Below, piece after piece: positions 18,335-28,003 of a stretch of DNA of 64,000 bases. Source of the DNA: Veillonella seminalis (GTDB taxonomy: Bacteria > Bacillota > Negativicutes > Veillonellales > Veillonellaceae). The notes beneath the pieces were generated by a model. It did no database searches. It saw only the letters and a program-made list of their open reading frames with translations, and was not told where the DNA came from. How positions within the stretch are numbered: the first letter of the stretch is position 1; every line of letters begins with the position of its first letter. Both the position numbers and the translations under genes were made by a program. The stretch covers positions 1 to 64,000 of the forward strand of contig NZ_RQUZ01000012.1 of NCBI RefSeq assembly GCF_003992065.1. Direction: 5' to 3'.

Positions 18335-19218
18335 TAGGCTAAAGCCTCCTTGCCGTGGGTTTTAGTAATTAAGGAAAGCCAATTGTGGCCGGCTGCTTTG
18401 ATTTCTTCTTGCAACGTCAATGCTTCTCGAGCTGCATCGAGGTAAACGACCATGGTTGGACCGCTACCGGTCATGATGGTGGTATAGCCGCGGTCGGTGA
18501 AAAACTTCTTGCAACTTTGAAGTTCCGGATGAAGCGGGAATATCAGTTCTTCAAAGGTATTGCCACTTACTTTCATAGCCTCTTTGATGTCGCCGGTGTG
18601 AATCGCTTTTTCAACTTCATCGATAGTGGTACTGTCGAATTGGGACTCATTGTTAAAACGGCTGTAAGCGGCTGTGGTGGATATAGATAATTCCGGCTTT
18701 ACTACGAGTAACCAATGCGGTTTACCGGTCGGTAAATAGCTTAATTCTTCGCCGCGTCCTTTGCCGCGAGCGGTGCCGCCTCTCATGAGAAACGGTACAT
18801 CGGAGCCTAAACCGTTGGCTAAAGTCATGAGCTCGTCATCGGTAAGACGTAAGTCCCAGAATTTATTGAGTCCGAGAAGCATTGCGGCTGCATCGGAACT
18901 GCCTCCGCCGAGACCGGCTGCGGGCGGTACACGTTTTAATAAGTGAATGGCGCCGCCGGTAGTGCAACCCGTATAGGTTTGCACGGCTCGTAAAGCTTTC
19001 ATAGCTAAGTTTGTTTCGTCATAGGCCATCATGTCGTTCATGTACTGCGGTAATTCCGGTGCGGAACCGGAGAAAACAACCGAATGATGTTTGGCAAAAT
19101 AAATGGAGTCTCCCAAGTAAATGGATTGAAAAATAGTATCGATATTGTGATACCCGTCATCGCGCTTATTGAGAATAGCTAAACCGATATTAATTTTGCT
19201 GAAGCTGAGTTGCTCCAT
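18334..19218 (-). CDS. ispE: 4-diphosphocytidyl-2-C-methyl-D-erythritol kinase
   Basis: This enzyme phosphorylates CDP-methylerythritol at the 2-OH in the MEP isoprenoid pathway (EC 2.7.1.148). The 294-residue length is normal for the GHMP kinase family. The N-terminus SFSKINIGLAILNKRDDGYH carries the catalytic Lys region. The ATP loop is PPAAGLGGGSSDAAA near residues 100-114. The third GHMP motif, IMTGSGPTMVV, is near residue 245. The start has AAGGAGG upstream. It is co-transcribed with the GntR gene. Undecaprenyl phosphate from this pathway feeds the envelope glycan genes elsewhere in the window. Confidence 0.96.
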   Translation of the reverse strand: MEQLSFSKINIGLAILNKRDDGYHNIDTIFQSIYLGDSIYFAKHHSVVFSGSAPELPQYMNDMMAYDETNLAMKALRAVQTYTGCTTGGAIHLLKRVPPAAGLGGGSSDAAAMLLGLNKFWDLRLTDDELMTLANGLGSDVPFLMRGGTARGKGRGEELSYLPTGKPHWLLVVKPELSISTTAAYSRFNNESQFDSTTIDEVEKAIHTGDIKEAMKVSGNTFEELIFPLHPELQSCKKFFTDRGYTTIMTGSGPTMVVYLDAAREALTLQEEIKAAGHNWLSLITKTHGKEALA

Positions 19219-19400
19219 GGATATCCTCCTTTATGTGATGAATGGATAGATTACTTGCTTTTATCGGCTAATTATCTAGTTGAAATTATAAGTTGGTTAG
19301 GTTAAGATGAACATAGATATATTATACCTTAATAGCTTCTATATTTAACTATAAATTATACGCTATTAACGGACAAATTTCAATTTTTCTAGGAGGAACT

Positions 19401-20354
19401 ATGCAGTTCAAGTGGGGTCAAACCGTAAACGCCTTAGTTATGACGACCATCGGTTCATTAATTTTTGCTATAGGTCTTGATGCTTTTATTGTACCACATA
19501 AGTTGGTATCGGGGAGTTTAAGCGGTATCGCGTTAATGCTTTTCTATGTAACGGGGATTCAGGTCGGTACCTTGAACCTCTTACTTAATATACCTATTTT
19601 GTGGGCTGCGTATCGCTGGTTGGGACGTTGGCATGTAATGATTACCATCTTCGGCACGGCGGTCATTTCCTTCCTGATTAATGCTTTTGAATTCATGGCC
19701 GATTATCAATTGACGCACGATCCGCTGATCGGTTCGTTATTGGGCGGTATTTTATGCGGCCTCGGGCTCGGTATCGTCTATCGTTCCGGCGGTAATACGG
19801 GTGGCCTTGATCCTATTGCCATGATTATTCGTAAATATTACGGTCTTCAGATGGGCAGTATTATTTTTGGCATTAACTTTATCATCTTAGTGGTAGCAGC
19901 TATAGTTATCAGTGTGGAAGCAGCGGCGATTACGCTTGTAAGTATTTATGTTCAAGCCATGGTTACTAATAAAGTGGTTGTCGGTTTTAATCAGCGTAAA
20001 GCTATTTTTATTATTTCCACTTGTCCGTATAAAATATGTGATGTAATTATTCATCAAATCGGTCGTGGTGCTACCATTTTAAATGGCGAAGGAGCTTATA
20101 CACATCAACATAAGCAAGTTATCTTGGTTGTAGTCGGTTTGATGCAGGTAGCAAAGTTGAAAGAAGCCGTGCAAAAAGAAGATCCGTCGGCATTCATGAT
20201 TTTGTCCGATGCTGCCGAAGTTATCGGTCAAGGCTTTACCATGCCGTTGGCAACGCCTAAAACGGTAAATGCGGCTATCGAGCGTTCTATTCAAAATGGA
20301 CCTATCAGTGATTCCATACCGGAACAGCCGAATAGCACCAATGCTGGTAAATAA
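19401..20354 (+). CDS. YitT-family membrane protein (DUF161/DUF2179), copy 1
   Basis: A 317-residue protein with about five to six N-terminal membrane segments (YitT domain, residues 8-210) and a small cytoplasmic C-terminal DUF2179 domain (about 220-275, GRGATILNGEGAYTHQHKQV). The start has TAGGAGGA upstream. The conserved motif YRSGGNTGGLDPIA lies near residue 128. It is closely similar to the next gene over the whole length and differs mainly in the C-terminal tail. The molecular function of this family is not established; it is widespread in Firmicutes. The DUF2179 fold resembles small ligand-binding domains, so a regulated transporter is plausible. Confidence 0.88.
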   Translation: MQFKWGQTVNALVMTTIGSLIFAIGLDAFIVPHKLVSGSLSGIALMLFYVTGIQVGTLNLLLNIPILWAAYRWLGRWHVMITIFGTAVISFLINAFEFMADYQLTHDPLIGSLLGGILCGLGLGIVYRSGGNTGGLDPIAMIIRKYYGLQMGSIIFGINFIILVVAAIVISVEAAAITLVSIYVQAMVTNKVVVGFNQRKAIFIISTCPYKICDVIIHQIGRGATILNGEGAYTHQHKQVILVVVGLMQVAKLKEAVQKEDPSAFMILSDAAEVIGQGFTMPLATPKTVNAAIERSIQNGPISDSIPEQPNSTNAGK

Positions 20355-20525
20355 TCAAGTTATACATATTTGTGGCAAAATATGTAAGGTTAAGATGTCT
20401 GAATGACAAAGGCATAAGACGAGAGAATTTGGGACGAAAAATACACTGTAAGTAGGGTATTTTTGAGAAAAATTGATGTGTGGTGAGGTATTTTTACATT
20501 CATATAGAAAAAATAGGGGGGCAAC

Positions 20526-21434
20526 ATGGAAAAAGATTGGCGTTCAACTATTAAAGTAATGATTCTTGTTACTGTCGGTACAATGTTGTTTGCATTTGGT
20601 ATTAATGCATTTATTGTACCTCATAAATTGGTAAGTGGCGGCATCAGTGGGATAGCGTTGATATTGTATTATTTAACGGGGATTCAAGTAGGTACTTTGA
20701 ACTTGATTTTGAATATTCCTGTCTTGTATGCGGCCTATCGCTGGCTCGGTCGTTGGCATCTGGGGATGACCATCTTCGGAACGGTTGTTTCGTCACTTTT
20801 AATCAATATGTTTAGCTTTATGCAGGATTTTCACTTAACGACTACGCCGTTGGTAGGTGCGATTCTGGGCGGGATTTTTTCCGGTCTCGGCATGGGGACG
20901 GTGTATCGTTCCGGCGGTAATACGGGTGGTCTCGATCCGATTGCTTTGATTATTCGGAAATATTACGGTCTCCAAATGGGCAGTGTTTCCTTGGGGATTA
21001 ACAGTGTGATTCTGTTTATTGCCAGTTTTATCATCAGTGTAGAAGCAGCGGCCATTACTCTGGTAAGTATTTATATCGGTGCAATGATTACGAACCGCGT
21101 AGTTGTCGGTTTTAGTCAGCGTAAAGCGGTGTTTATTATTTCCTATAAGCCATATAAAATCTGCGATTTGATTTTGTATAAATTCGGTCGCGGCGCCACC
21201 ATTTTGAATGGTGAAGGTGCTTATACACACCAGCATAAGCAGGTTATTTTGGTTGTAGTGAGTCTGATGCAGGTGGCTAAATTAAAAGAAGCGGTACAAA
21301 AAGAAGATCCTACAGCCTTTTTTATGGTCACGGATGTGGCTGAAGTTATCGGTCGAGGGTTTTCCATTAAATCGACGGCGGCTACTCAACAAGCGATTGA
21401 ACGTGTTCGCGCAAGAGTCGAAATGAATGATTAA
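20526..21434 (+). CDS. YitT-family membrane protein (DUF161/DUF2179), copy 2
   Basis: A 302-residue paralogue of the preceding gene, with the same domain order: a hydrophobic YitT domain containing YRSGGNTGGLDPIALIIRK, then DUF2179 with GRGATILNGEGAYTHQHKQV. A purine-rich GGGGGG site precedes the ATG. The copies are separated by 171 bp. They are similar at both DNA and protein level but clearly diverged, so the tandem duplication is not recent. The spacer contains a weak hairpin near 20437-20465 and no other gene. Function unknown. Confidence 0.88.
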   Translation: MEKDWRSTIKVMILVTVGTMLFAFGINAFIVPHKLVSGGISGIALILYYLTGIQVGTLNLILNIPVLYAAYRWLGRWHLGMTIFGTVVSSLLINMFSFMQDFHLTTTPLVGAILGGIFSGLGMGTVYRSGGNTGGLDPIALIIRKYYGLQMGSVSLGINSVILFIASFIISVEAAAITLVSIYIGAMITNRVVVGFSQRKAVFIISYKPYKICDLILYKFGRGATILNGEGAYTHQHKQVILVVVSLMQVAKLKEAVQKEDPTAFFMVTDVAEVIGRGFSIKSTAATQQAIERVRARVEMND

Positions 21435-21472
21435 AAACTTTAAAATGCAATGTTAGTTATAAGTTTTGAATG

Positions 21473-21585
21473 ATACTTTTAGCAGTTGAAAATACTTTTA
21501 GTAGTTAAAGATGCTTTTGGCAGTTAAAGGCGTTTTTGACAGTTGAGGTATTTTTGATAGTTAAAGCTATTTTGGGTAATTAAAG
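21473..21585 (+). repeat. Degenerate 19-bp tandem repeat upstream of pgm
   Basis: Six units start at about 21473, 21492, 21511, 21530, 21548 and 21567. The pattern is approximately ATACTTTTAGCAGTTAAAG with point differences. It lies in the 209-bp gap between the YitT gene and pgm. No open frame runs through it. Confidence 0.8.
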
Positions 21586-21643
21586 ATATTCCCCTAATAA
21601 AGGGTGTTATATACTATATTAAAAATAATTGGAGGCTGCACTT

Positions 21644-23326
21644 ATGGCACATGAATTAGCAGGTAAATTGGTTCGCCCGGAAGATTTGATTAACTTAGAG
21701 GCGGTGATTGAGGCCTATTATAATAAAAAGCCGGATTATGAAAAGAAGGAACAGCGCATTTCCTTCGGAACATCCGGTCATCGCGGCAAATCTTTAGCAG
21801 GCAGTTTTAACGAACTTCATGTGGCGGCTATTGCCCAGGCTATTTGTGACGGACGTAAAGAATTTGGGGCTACCTGTGTATGCTTTGTCGGCCATGATAC
21901 ACATGCCCTGTCGGAACCGGCGTTGGAAACCGTGCTTGAAGTATTGGCAGCGAACGGTGTTGTAGCAGCGGTAGATGGTGAAAACGGCTTCGTACCGACG
22001 CCTAGTATTTCTCGTGCCATTATTCGCTACAATGAAATTATTGATAAAGAAGAGAAAATCGCTTTTGTACCGGACTTTTTAAAAGCAAAAGTCGGCCATG
22101 GCAAAGCGGACGGCATTATTATTACGCCGTCTCATAATCCTCCGGATCAAGGCGGCATTAAATATAATCCGATTAACGGTGGGCCGGCTGATACGACGGT
22201 GACGAAATGGATTGAAAATAAAGCCAATGAATATTTGAAAAATAACGGCGAAGGTATTCGTCGTGTTGCCATTGACGAAATTGACTCCGGTTTACAGTGG
22301 GAATACGATTACAAAGGTCTGTATGTCAAAGAGTTGGCCTATGTGATTGACATGGATGCTATTCGCAAAGCTAAACCTAAAGTGCTTATCAATGCCTTGG
22401 GCGGCAGCGGTATGGAATACTGGGAAGCTATCAGTGAGGAGTACGGACTCGATTTAGATATTATTAACAATGAATACGATCCGACCTTCAGCTTTATGCC
22501 ATATGACCATGACGGCGTAGTTCGTATGGACTGCTCGTCGGAATATGCCATGGCTGATGTTATTGCTAATATCGGTAACTATGATTTGGCCGTTGGTAAT
22601 GATCCCGACTATGACCGTTACGGGATTGTGACGCAGGATGGTCTCATGGCTCCTAATCATTTCCTCGTGGCTGCCGGTGCTTACTTGTTCTTAAATCGCA
22701 GCTGGCAGGGCAAAGGCTTCGGTAAAACCGCAGTGGTTACTCGAATAGTTGATAAATTCTGTAATGACAACGGCATTAAAACGTATGAAGTGCCGGTAGG
22801 CTTTAAATATTTTTCATCCTTGTTGTTTGACGGTACCATAGGTATCGGCGGTGAAGAAAGTGCGGGCGCATCCTTCCTCAAAAAAGACGGCACCGTTTGG
22901 ACGACCGATAAAGACGGCATAATTATGGGCTTATTGGCTATGGAAATGTTTGCGGTTACGAATGGCTTAACGCCGGATGTACTGTACACATTCCTTACCA
23001 AACGTTACGGTGAGCCTGAATTCGCGCGTGTTGATACACCTTGCAGTAAAGCGGCCAAAGAACGCTTGAGCCAATTACAACCGAGTGATGTAACAACTAA
23101 AGAATTGGCCGGTGAAACCATTGAAGATGTACGCACCACGTCACTTTACGGTGATTATGCTATCGGCGGCTTGCGTATTACGACGGCTAACAGCTTCTTG
23201 GTAGCACGTCCGTCGGGTACCGAAGATTTATACAAAGTGTATGCAGAAACATTCCAAGGCAAAGAAGCGTTGGCAGAACTTTTGAAAGCCGGCCAAGCTT
23301 TGGTGGATGAAGTAACGTCCCGTTAG
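21644..23326 (+). CDS. pgm: Alpha-D-glucose phosphate-specific phosphoglucomutase
   Basis: Interconverts glucose 1-phosphate and glucose 6-phosphate, supplying activated glucose for envelope polysaccharide or glycogen. ATG 21644 is chosen because GGAGG at 21631-21635 lies 8 bp upstream; a TTG at 21629 would overlap that site. The 560-residue protein has the E. coli Pgm layout. FGTSGHRGKS is near residue 42. The phosphoserine loop TPSHNPPDQGGIKYNP is near residue 165. The Mg2+ loop appears as NDPDYDRYG (a variant typical of this branch), then GGEESAGASF and the C-terminal phosphate-binding RPSGTEDLYKVY. It appears monocistronic. Confidence 0.96.
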   Translation: MAHELAGKLVRPEDLINLEAVIEAYYNKKPDYEKKEQRISFGTSGHRGKSLAGSFNELHVAAIAQAICDGRKEFGATCVCFVGHDTHALSEPALETVLEVLAANGVVAAVDGENGFVPTPSISRAIIRYNEIIDKEEKIAFVPDFLKAKVGHGKADGIIITPSHNPPDQGGIKYNPINGGPADTTVTKWIENKANEYLKNNGEGIRRVAIDEIDSGLQWEYDYKGLYVKELAYVIDMDAIRKAKPKVLINALGGSGMEYWEAISEEYGLDLDIINNEYDPTFSFMPYDHDGVVRMDCSSEYAMADVIANIGNYDLAVGNDPDYDRYGIVTQDGLMAPNHFLVAAGAYLFLNRSWQGKGFGKTAVVTRIVDKFCNDNGIKTYEVPVGFKYFSSLLFDGTIGIGGEESAGASFLKKDGTVWTTDKDGIIMGLLAMEMFAVTNGLTPDVLYTFLTKRYGEPEFARVDTPCSKAAKERLSQLQPSDVTTKELAGETIEDVRTTSLYGDYAIGGLRITTANSFLVARPSGTEDLYKVYAETFQGKEALAELLKAGQALVDEVTSR

Positions 23327-23421
23327 CACTATATGGTATTGCACCGCGAATTGTGGTATAATATAACATCATTGAAATTAGAGAGTACTGATAATGTAGG
23401 TATAAGGGAAAGGTGAATCGC

Positions 23422-23691
23422 ATGAAAGTAGTTGTAACCGTAGTAGGGGTAGACCGAGTAGGTATTATTGCGCGTGTAGCTACCGTATTGGCTGAGAACT
23501 ATGTAAATATCGTATCGATTAATCAGACAATTTTGGACGGCATGTTCAATATGATCATGATGTGTGAAGCTAAAGATCAAACTGCTTTGCCAAAGGTTCA
23601 GGCAGCTTTGACGGCTGAAGGGGAAGCTTTGGGCGTTCAGATTCAGGCACAACATGCGGATATCTTTCTCAGCATGCATCGTATAGGGTAG
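23422..23691 (+). CDS. ACT-domain protein (UPF0237 family)
   Basis: An 89-residue single ACT domain: [21 protein letters not shown] at the start and a long second half ending in a helix. ATG 23422 is preferred over an upstream GTG because AAGGG/AAAGG lies just upstream. Stand-alone ACT proteins of this type bind small ligands, often amino acids. In many Firmicutes they sit directly before a DUF711/UPF0210 gene, as here (8-bp gap). The two are very probably co-translated partners. The ligand and function are not established. Confidence 0.9.
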   Translation: MKVVVTVVGVDRVGIIARVATVLAENYVNIVSINQTILDGMFNMIMMCEAKDQTALPKVQAALTAEGEALGVQIQAQHADIFLSMHRIG

Positions 23692-23699
23692 GTGATGAT

Positions 23700-25058
23700 A
23701 TGTTAAGTATTGAAAATATCCTCGAAACCAACCAGATGATTCATGACAATAAGTTGGATGTTCGTACGATTACTATGGGCATCAGTTTGTTGGGGTGCAC
23801 GGCCGTTGACGGCAACACCCTTTGTGATCGTATTTATGATCATATTACGCAAGAAGCCGAAAATTTAGTAGCCACCGGTGAAGCGATTGAACGTGAATAC
23901 GGTGTGCCGATTATTAATAAACGCGTATCTGTTACACCGATTTCGCTCGTAGCGGCCGGCAGTGATTTGACGAATTATGTACCGGTAGCCAAAGCTTTGG
24001 ATAAAGCAGCCAAAGCAGTGGGCGTTAACTTTATCGGCGGGTTTTCCGCTTTGGTAAGTAAAGGTTATACAGATGGTGACCGTCGTTTAATCGCATCCAT
24101 TCCGGAAGCATTGGCGACGACTGATTTAGTGTGCAGTTCTGTAGGTATCGGTTCCACTAAAGCAGGCATCAACATGGATGCTGTAGCGGAAATGGGCCGT
24201 ATTGTTAAACAAACCGCCGAGCTTACAGCTGACCGTGATGCTTTCGGTTGTGCTAAGCTTGTTATTTTTTGTAATCCTGTCGAAGACAATCCGTTTATGG
24301 CAGGGGCGTTCCATGGTGTCACGGAAGGTAATACGATGATTAGCGTTGGTGTCAGCGGACCGGGAGTTGTTAAGCACGCTTTGGAAGCTGTGCGCGGACG
24401 TCCTTTTGACGAAGTGGCCGAAACGATTAAACGTACAGCCTTCAAGATTACACGCGTGGGTCAATTAGTGGCTCAGGAAGCGTCACGGCGTTTGGGTAAG
24501 CAGTTTGGGATTATCGATTTATCTTTGGCTCCTACGCCTGCCGTTGGTGATTCGGTTGCGCATGTCTTGGAAGAAATGGGTATTACCTCCTGTGGGGCTC
24601 ATGGTACTACGGCGGCTTTGGCATTGTTGAATGATGCTGTTAAAAAAGGTGGCCTTATGGCCTCGTCTCATGTAGGCGGTCTCAGCGGTGCCTTTATTCC
24701 GGTAAGTGAAGATAAGGGCATGATTGATGCTGTCTCGGTTGGCAGTTTAAGTTTAGAAAAATTAGAAGCCATGACTTGTGTTTGCTCTGTAGGTCTTGAT
24801 ATGATTGCAGTACCGGGCGATACATCGGCAGCGACCATTTCGGCAATTATTGCCGATGAAGCGGCTATTGGCATGATTAATAATAAAACGACGGCTGTTC
24901 GTTTGATTCCGGTTCCCGGCAAAACTGTCGGCGAAATGGTTGAATTCGGCGGCCTCTTGGGCTATTGCCCAATCATTGAAGTAAGTCCGTTTGGGGCGGA
25001 AGAGTTTATCCAGCGCGGTGGACGAATTCCGGCACCTGTACGCAGTCTTACGAACTAA
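23700..25058 (+). CDS. DUF711 / UPF0210 family protein
   Basis: A 452-residue cytoplasmic protein of the conserved DUF711 (PFL-like) family. Typical segments include [13 protein letters not shown] near residue 22 and [16 protein letters not shown] near residue 145. Other Gly-rich stretches are [13 protein letters not shown] and [22 protein letters not shown]. It starts 8 bp after the ACT-domain gene with a GGTGATGAT leader. Crystal structures in the family show a barrel related to glycyl-radical enzymes, but no reaction is known. It lacks the glycyl radical motif, so I make no functional claim beyond the family. Confidence 0.9.
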   Translation: MLSIENILETNQMIHDNKLDVRTITMGISLLGCTAVDGNTLCDRIYDHITQEAENLVATGEAIEREYGVPIINKRVSVTPISLVAAGSDLTNYVPVAKALDKAAKAVGVNFIGGFSALVSKGYTDGDRRLIASIPEALATTDLVCSSVGIGSTKAGINMDAVAEMGRIVKQTAELTADRDAFGCAKLVIFCNPVEDNPFMAGAFHGVTEGNTMISVGVSGPGVVKHALEAVRGRPFDEVAETIKRTAFKITRVGQLVAQEASRRLGKQFGIIDLSLAPTPAVGDSVAHVLEEMGITSCGAHGTTAALALLNDAVKKGGLMASSHVGGLSGAFIPVSEDKGMIDAVSVGSLSLEKLEAMTCVCSVGLDMIAVPGDTSAATISAIIADEAAIGMINNKTTAVRLIPVPGKTVGEMVEFGGLLGYCPIIEVSPFGAEEFIQRGGRIPAPVRSLTN

Positions 25059-25082
25059 GGACGAGCACGAGGAGGTGCGGTA

Positions 25083-26132
25083 ATGACGGTGTACGTGTGG
25101 GCGTTCGTGGTGGCGTTGGTCATTACGTTTGCGATTACACCGCTGATTAAAAGGTTGGCGATTAATATTGGGGCTATGGATAAGCCGGATGCACGTAAGG
25201 TGCATCACGGCTCAATTCCCCGCTTAGGTGGCTTGGCCATCTTTATAGGCTATATTATATCGGTTCTTTATACCGTTAAAGATTTACAGGCTGTAATGGG
25301 GCTCTTGCTGGGTTCGGTTGTGCTTGTAGGTGTCGGTATATGGGACGATGTAAAACAAATCGGCCCAAAAACAAAATTAACAGGTCAAATTTTAGCGGCA
25401 GTTGTAGTCGTGGCCTTTGGTAACCAGGTTGAGTTTATTACCAATCCTTGGGGACATGTGTTCTACTTAGGCTTTTTGTCGATACCGCTTACTATCTTTT
25501 GGATTGTCGGTTTTACGAATATCGTAAACCTCATAGACGGTTTGGATGGTTTGGCAGCCGGCATTTCTTTGATTTCAAGCCTGACCATTTTTACCATTTT
25601 GTGGCAAATGGGGCAGGTTGACTTGGCGTGCGTTGCTTTGGCTTTGGCCGGTGCGGCGCTCGGCTTTTTGCGTTATAATTTTAACCCTGCCAAAATCTTT
25701 ATGGGGGATACGGGTAGTATGTTGTTGGGCTATACAATGGCCACAATTTCCGTTATGGGTGCTGTTAAAACGGCGGCCACTATTTCGTTGGTAGTACCGG
25801 TAATTGTATTAGGCCTGCCTATTTTAGATACTACCTTTGCCATCATTCGCCGTAAGATCAACGGCCGGCCGGTGTTTAAACCGGATAAAGGTCATATGCA
25901 TCATCGCCTGTTGGCACTCGGTTTGTCACAAAAACAAGCCGTGTTGTTGATGTATGCCGTTACGGCGTTGTTGGGCTATGTAGCTATTTTGTTGGCAAAA
26001 GTAAATATATTGGTCGGCATTTTTATAGTGTTGGCTATTTTGTGTGTTTGCGTGTTTATTGCAACTAAATTGGGAATGATTGCTAAAGATGAAGTCATTG
26101 CCGAGGAAAATAGAGCAGCAAATAGACATTAA
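25083..26132 (+). CDS. Undecaprenyl-phosphate GlcNAc-1-phosphate transferase (TagO/WecA family)
   Basis: A polytopic membrane transferase of 349 residues with about ten segments. It attaches a sugar-1-phosphate, normally GlcNAc, to undecaprenyl phosphate and so starts envelope polysaccharide synthesis. Signature loops are DKPDARKVHHGSIPRLGG near residue 36, DDVKQIGPKTKL near residue 90, NLIDGLDGLAAG near residue 150, FMGDTGSMLLGY near residue 205, and the cytoplasmic HMHHRLLALGLS near residue 262. A GAGGAGGTGCGG site precedes the ATG. The UDP-GlcNAc 2-epimerase gene follows within 84 bp, so the two probably feed the same glycan (LPS/O-antigen-like or other secondary polymer). Confidence 0.93.
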   Translation: MTVYVWAFVVALVITFAITPLIKRLAINIGAMDKPDARKVHHGSIPRLGGLAIFIGYIISVLYTVKDLQAVMGLLLGSVVLVGVGIWDDVKQIGPKTKLTGQILAAVVVVAFGNQVEFITNPWGHVFYLGFLSIPLTIFWIVGFTNIVNLIDGLDGLAAGISLISSLTIFTILWQMGQVDLACVALALAGAALGFLRYNFNPAKIFMGDTGSMLLGYTMATISVMGAVKTAATISLVVPVIVLGLPILDTTFAIIRRKINGRPVFKPDKGHMHHRLLALGLSQKQAVLLMYAVTALLGYVAILLAKVNILVGIFIVLAILCVCVFIATKLGMIAKDEVIAEENRAANRH

Positions 26133-26139
26133 TACAGGT

Positions 26140-26163
26140 GCGCTTGTACGATTGTACAAGCGC
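26140..26163 (+). other. Perfect 10-bp hairpin between the transferase and epimerase genes
   Basis: GCGCTTGTAC-GATT-GTACAAGCGC with no T-run after it. It may be an attenuator, a processing site or a weak terminator. Confidence 0.6.
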
Positions 26164-26215
26164 CTTCATAGCATACAGGGTATGTAGGCTGGCTAATTAT
26201 GGGAGGTATTATTAA

Positions 26216-27361
26216 ATGTTAAAAGTAATGACGATTTTTGGGACTCGCCCTGAAGCGATTAAGATGGCACCGGTAGTTAAGGCTTTAGAAGCGGCTCCGG
26301 ATATGGAAGCTATTGTAACGGTAACGGCACAACATCGCGAAATGCTTGACCAGGTATTGGATTTATTCGCGATTACGCCGGATTATGATTTGAATATCAT
26401 GAGCCAGGGCCAAACGCTGTATGACGTGACAACCAGAGCCTTGGAAGGGCTAAAGGATGTACTTAAAGAAGCTAAACCTGATGTAGTACTTGTTCATGGG
26501 GATACAACGACTACGTTTGCGGGGGCCTTAGCCGCTTTTTATCAAGAAATTCCGGTAGGTCATGTGGAAGCCGGTTTGCGTACAGGTAATATTTACTCTC
26601 CGTTTCCTGAAGAAATGAACCGTAAATTGACGGGTTCTTTGGCAACCTATCATTTTGCGCCGACTTCAAGTGCCGAAAAAAATCTGATGAAAGAAAATAT
26701 CGGATCCGCCCATTTATATGTAACCGGTAATACGGTTATCGATGCACTTCAAACTACGGTTAAGGACAACTATCAGTTTGAAGAAACATTGCTGAATAAT
26801 TTAGACTATAAAGGTCGTCGCATTGTGCTCGTAACAACTCATCGTCGTGAAAATTTAGGCGAACCGATGCGCCATGTGTATAAAGCAATTCGCCGCTTGG
26901 TAGAGGCTTTTGATGATATTGAAGTGGTATTCCCGGTGCATAAGAATCCGAAAGTTCGCAGTATCGTTAAAGAAGAGTTGGGCGATGTGGAACGTGTTCA
27001 TTTAATCGATCCGCTCGAGTATGAACCGTTTGCCAATTTGATGGCTCGTTCCTATTTGTTGATGACCGACTCCGGTGGGATTCAGGAAGAAGCCCCGGCT
27101 TTGGGCAAACCTGTATTGGTACTTCGTAACACAACAGAACGTCCGGAAGCGGTAACGGCCGGTACGGTACGTCTCGTAGGGACCGATGAAAATACGGTAT
27201 ATGATACGGCTTATCGTTTGTTGGCCGATAAAGAAGCCTTTGATGTTATGGCTAATTCTGTAAATCCGTACGGTGACGGCATTGCATCGAATCGTATTGT
27301 AGAAGCTTTACGCTATGAATTTTTACATAGCGGTAAAAAGCCGAGCCGTTTCGGTTATTAA
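26216..27361 (+). CDS. wecB: UDP-N-acetylglucosamine 2-epimerase (non-hydrolysing)
   Basis: Converts UDP-GlcNAc to UDP-ManNAc (EC 5.1.3.14). At 381 residues it has the normal length and the GT-B-like fold. The N-terminus MLKVMTIFGTRPEAIKMAPV is the hallmark. VHGDTTTTFAGALAAF (near residue 93), HVEAGLRTGN (near 117) and TDSGGIQEEAPALGKPVL (near 286) are conserved active-site stretches. GGGAGG precedes the ATG. It shares a likely transcript with the upstream transferase. ManNAc would serve a surface glycan. Confidence 0.95.
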   Translation: MLKVMTIFGTRPEAIKMAPVVKALEAAPDMEAIVTVTAQHREMLDQVLDLFAITPDYDLNIMSQGQTLYDVTTRALEGLKDVLKEAKPDVVLVHGDTTTTFAGALAAFYQEIPVGHVEAGLRTGNIYSPFPEEMNRKLTGSLATYHFAPTSSAEKNLMKENIGSAHLYVTGNTVIDALQTTVKDNYQFEETLLNNLDYKGRRIVLVTTHRRENLGEPMRHVYKAIRRLVEAFDDIEVVFPVHKNPKVRSIVKEELGDVERVHLIDPLEYEPFANLMARSYLLMTDSGGIQEEAPALGKPVLVLRNTTERPEAVTAGTVRLVGTDENTVYDTAYRLLADKEAFDVMANSVNPYGDGIASNRIVEALRYEFLHSGKKPSRFGY

Positions 27362-27784
27362 TTGATAGTATTTAGGTAGTAAATAGCTGATATTATGAAT
27401 ACCCTCAGTTATATATATCAGCTAATGTGTCTACCCGAATCGTGTACATTTTTTTACTAAGAACTTTGAAAAATGCCCTTTGTATTCGTAAAAAGTATAT
27501 ACAACATTCTTAAATATAATAAAAAGATTGATGTAAATTTATTATTAATTTTGAAAAATACTTTGAAAGTCAGCTTGTAAACCATATTCTCTAAAATTGA
27601 AATATATTAATTATTTTGATGATAAGAATATTGGATAAAAGTATACTTGTTATAGGTATATTGGCTAAACGTATGACAAAATGTTATAATTTAGTGAAAG
27701 TTGAATTTTGTTATAATAAAGAAGTTAGAGATTAGTAGTATTCATAGTTTCCCCGTTTTAACCATCACAAAGAAGGTGATTCCA
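27362..27784 (+). other. AT-rich intergenic region before the atp operon
   Basis: No gene is seen. It holds a hairpin at 27384-27424 (arms TAGCTGATAT/ATATCAGCTA, 21-nt loop, no T-run), which probably ends the wecB transcript. The remainder is AT-rich, and the likely atp promoter lies at its 3' side. Confidence 0.5.
27661..27690 (+). promoter_or_regulatory. Candidate promoter of the atp operon
   Basis: TTGGCT at 27661-27666, an 18-nt spacer and a perfect TATAAT at 27685-27690. Initiation near 27697 would leave a leader of about 88 nt before ATG 27785. Confidence 0.55.
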
Positions 27785-27991
27785 ATGAAGCGACTCGATC
27801 CAACCACAATAAAAGCACTGAATGTGGCCTTATCGGCAGGTTTCTCCCTGTTGGTCAGCATTCTGGGCTGTCTGGCGATAGGCCGTGGCTTAGACTATCT
27901 GTTTGGTATGTCACCATGGTTTACGCTAATAGGAGGGGTAGTAGGAGGTTTAGGCGGTCTGTACTCCTTGTATCTTCGGGTTGTGTCGTGA
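27785..27991 (+). CDS. AtpZ/AtpI-like small membrane protein
   Basis: A 68-residue protein with two hydrophobic helices (about 14-34 and 42-64). It fits the AtpZ (ATPase gene 1) family that often leads atp operons and may assist ion handling or assembly. ATG 27785 is chosen because AGAAGGTGAT lies just upstream; an earlier in-frame start would add 28 residues with no support. The Gly-rich second helix (IGGVVGGLGGLY) is typical. It ends 12 bp before the atpI-like gene. Confidence 0.8.
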   Translation: MKRLDPTTIKALNVALSAGFSLLVSILGCLAIGRGLDYLFGMSPWFTLIGGVVGGLGGLYSLYLRVVS

Positions 27992-28003
27992 GGGGGCTTA
28001 CTC

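Noticed and set aside
26140-26163. Rho-independent terminator between the GlcNAc-1-P transferase and wecB
   Set aside because: The stem is perfect but no T-run follows and the genes are functionally linked, so it is listed only as a hairpin.
27701-27784. N-terminal extension of the AtpZ-like protein
   Set aside because: It would begin within the expected leader just after the -10 box and lacks a ribosome binding site. ATG 27785 has one.
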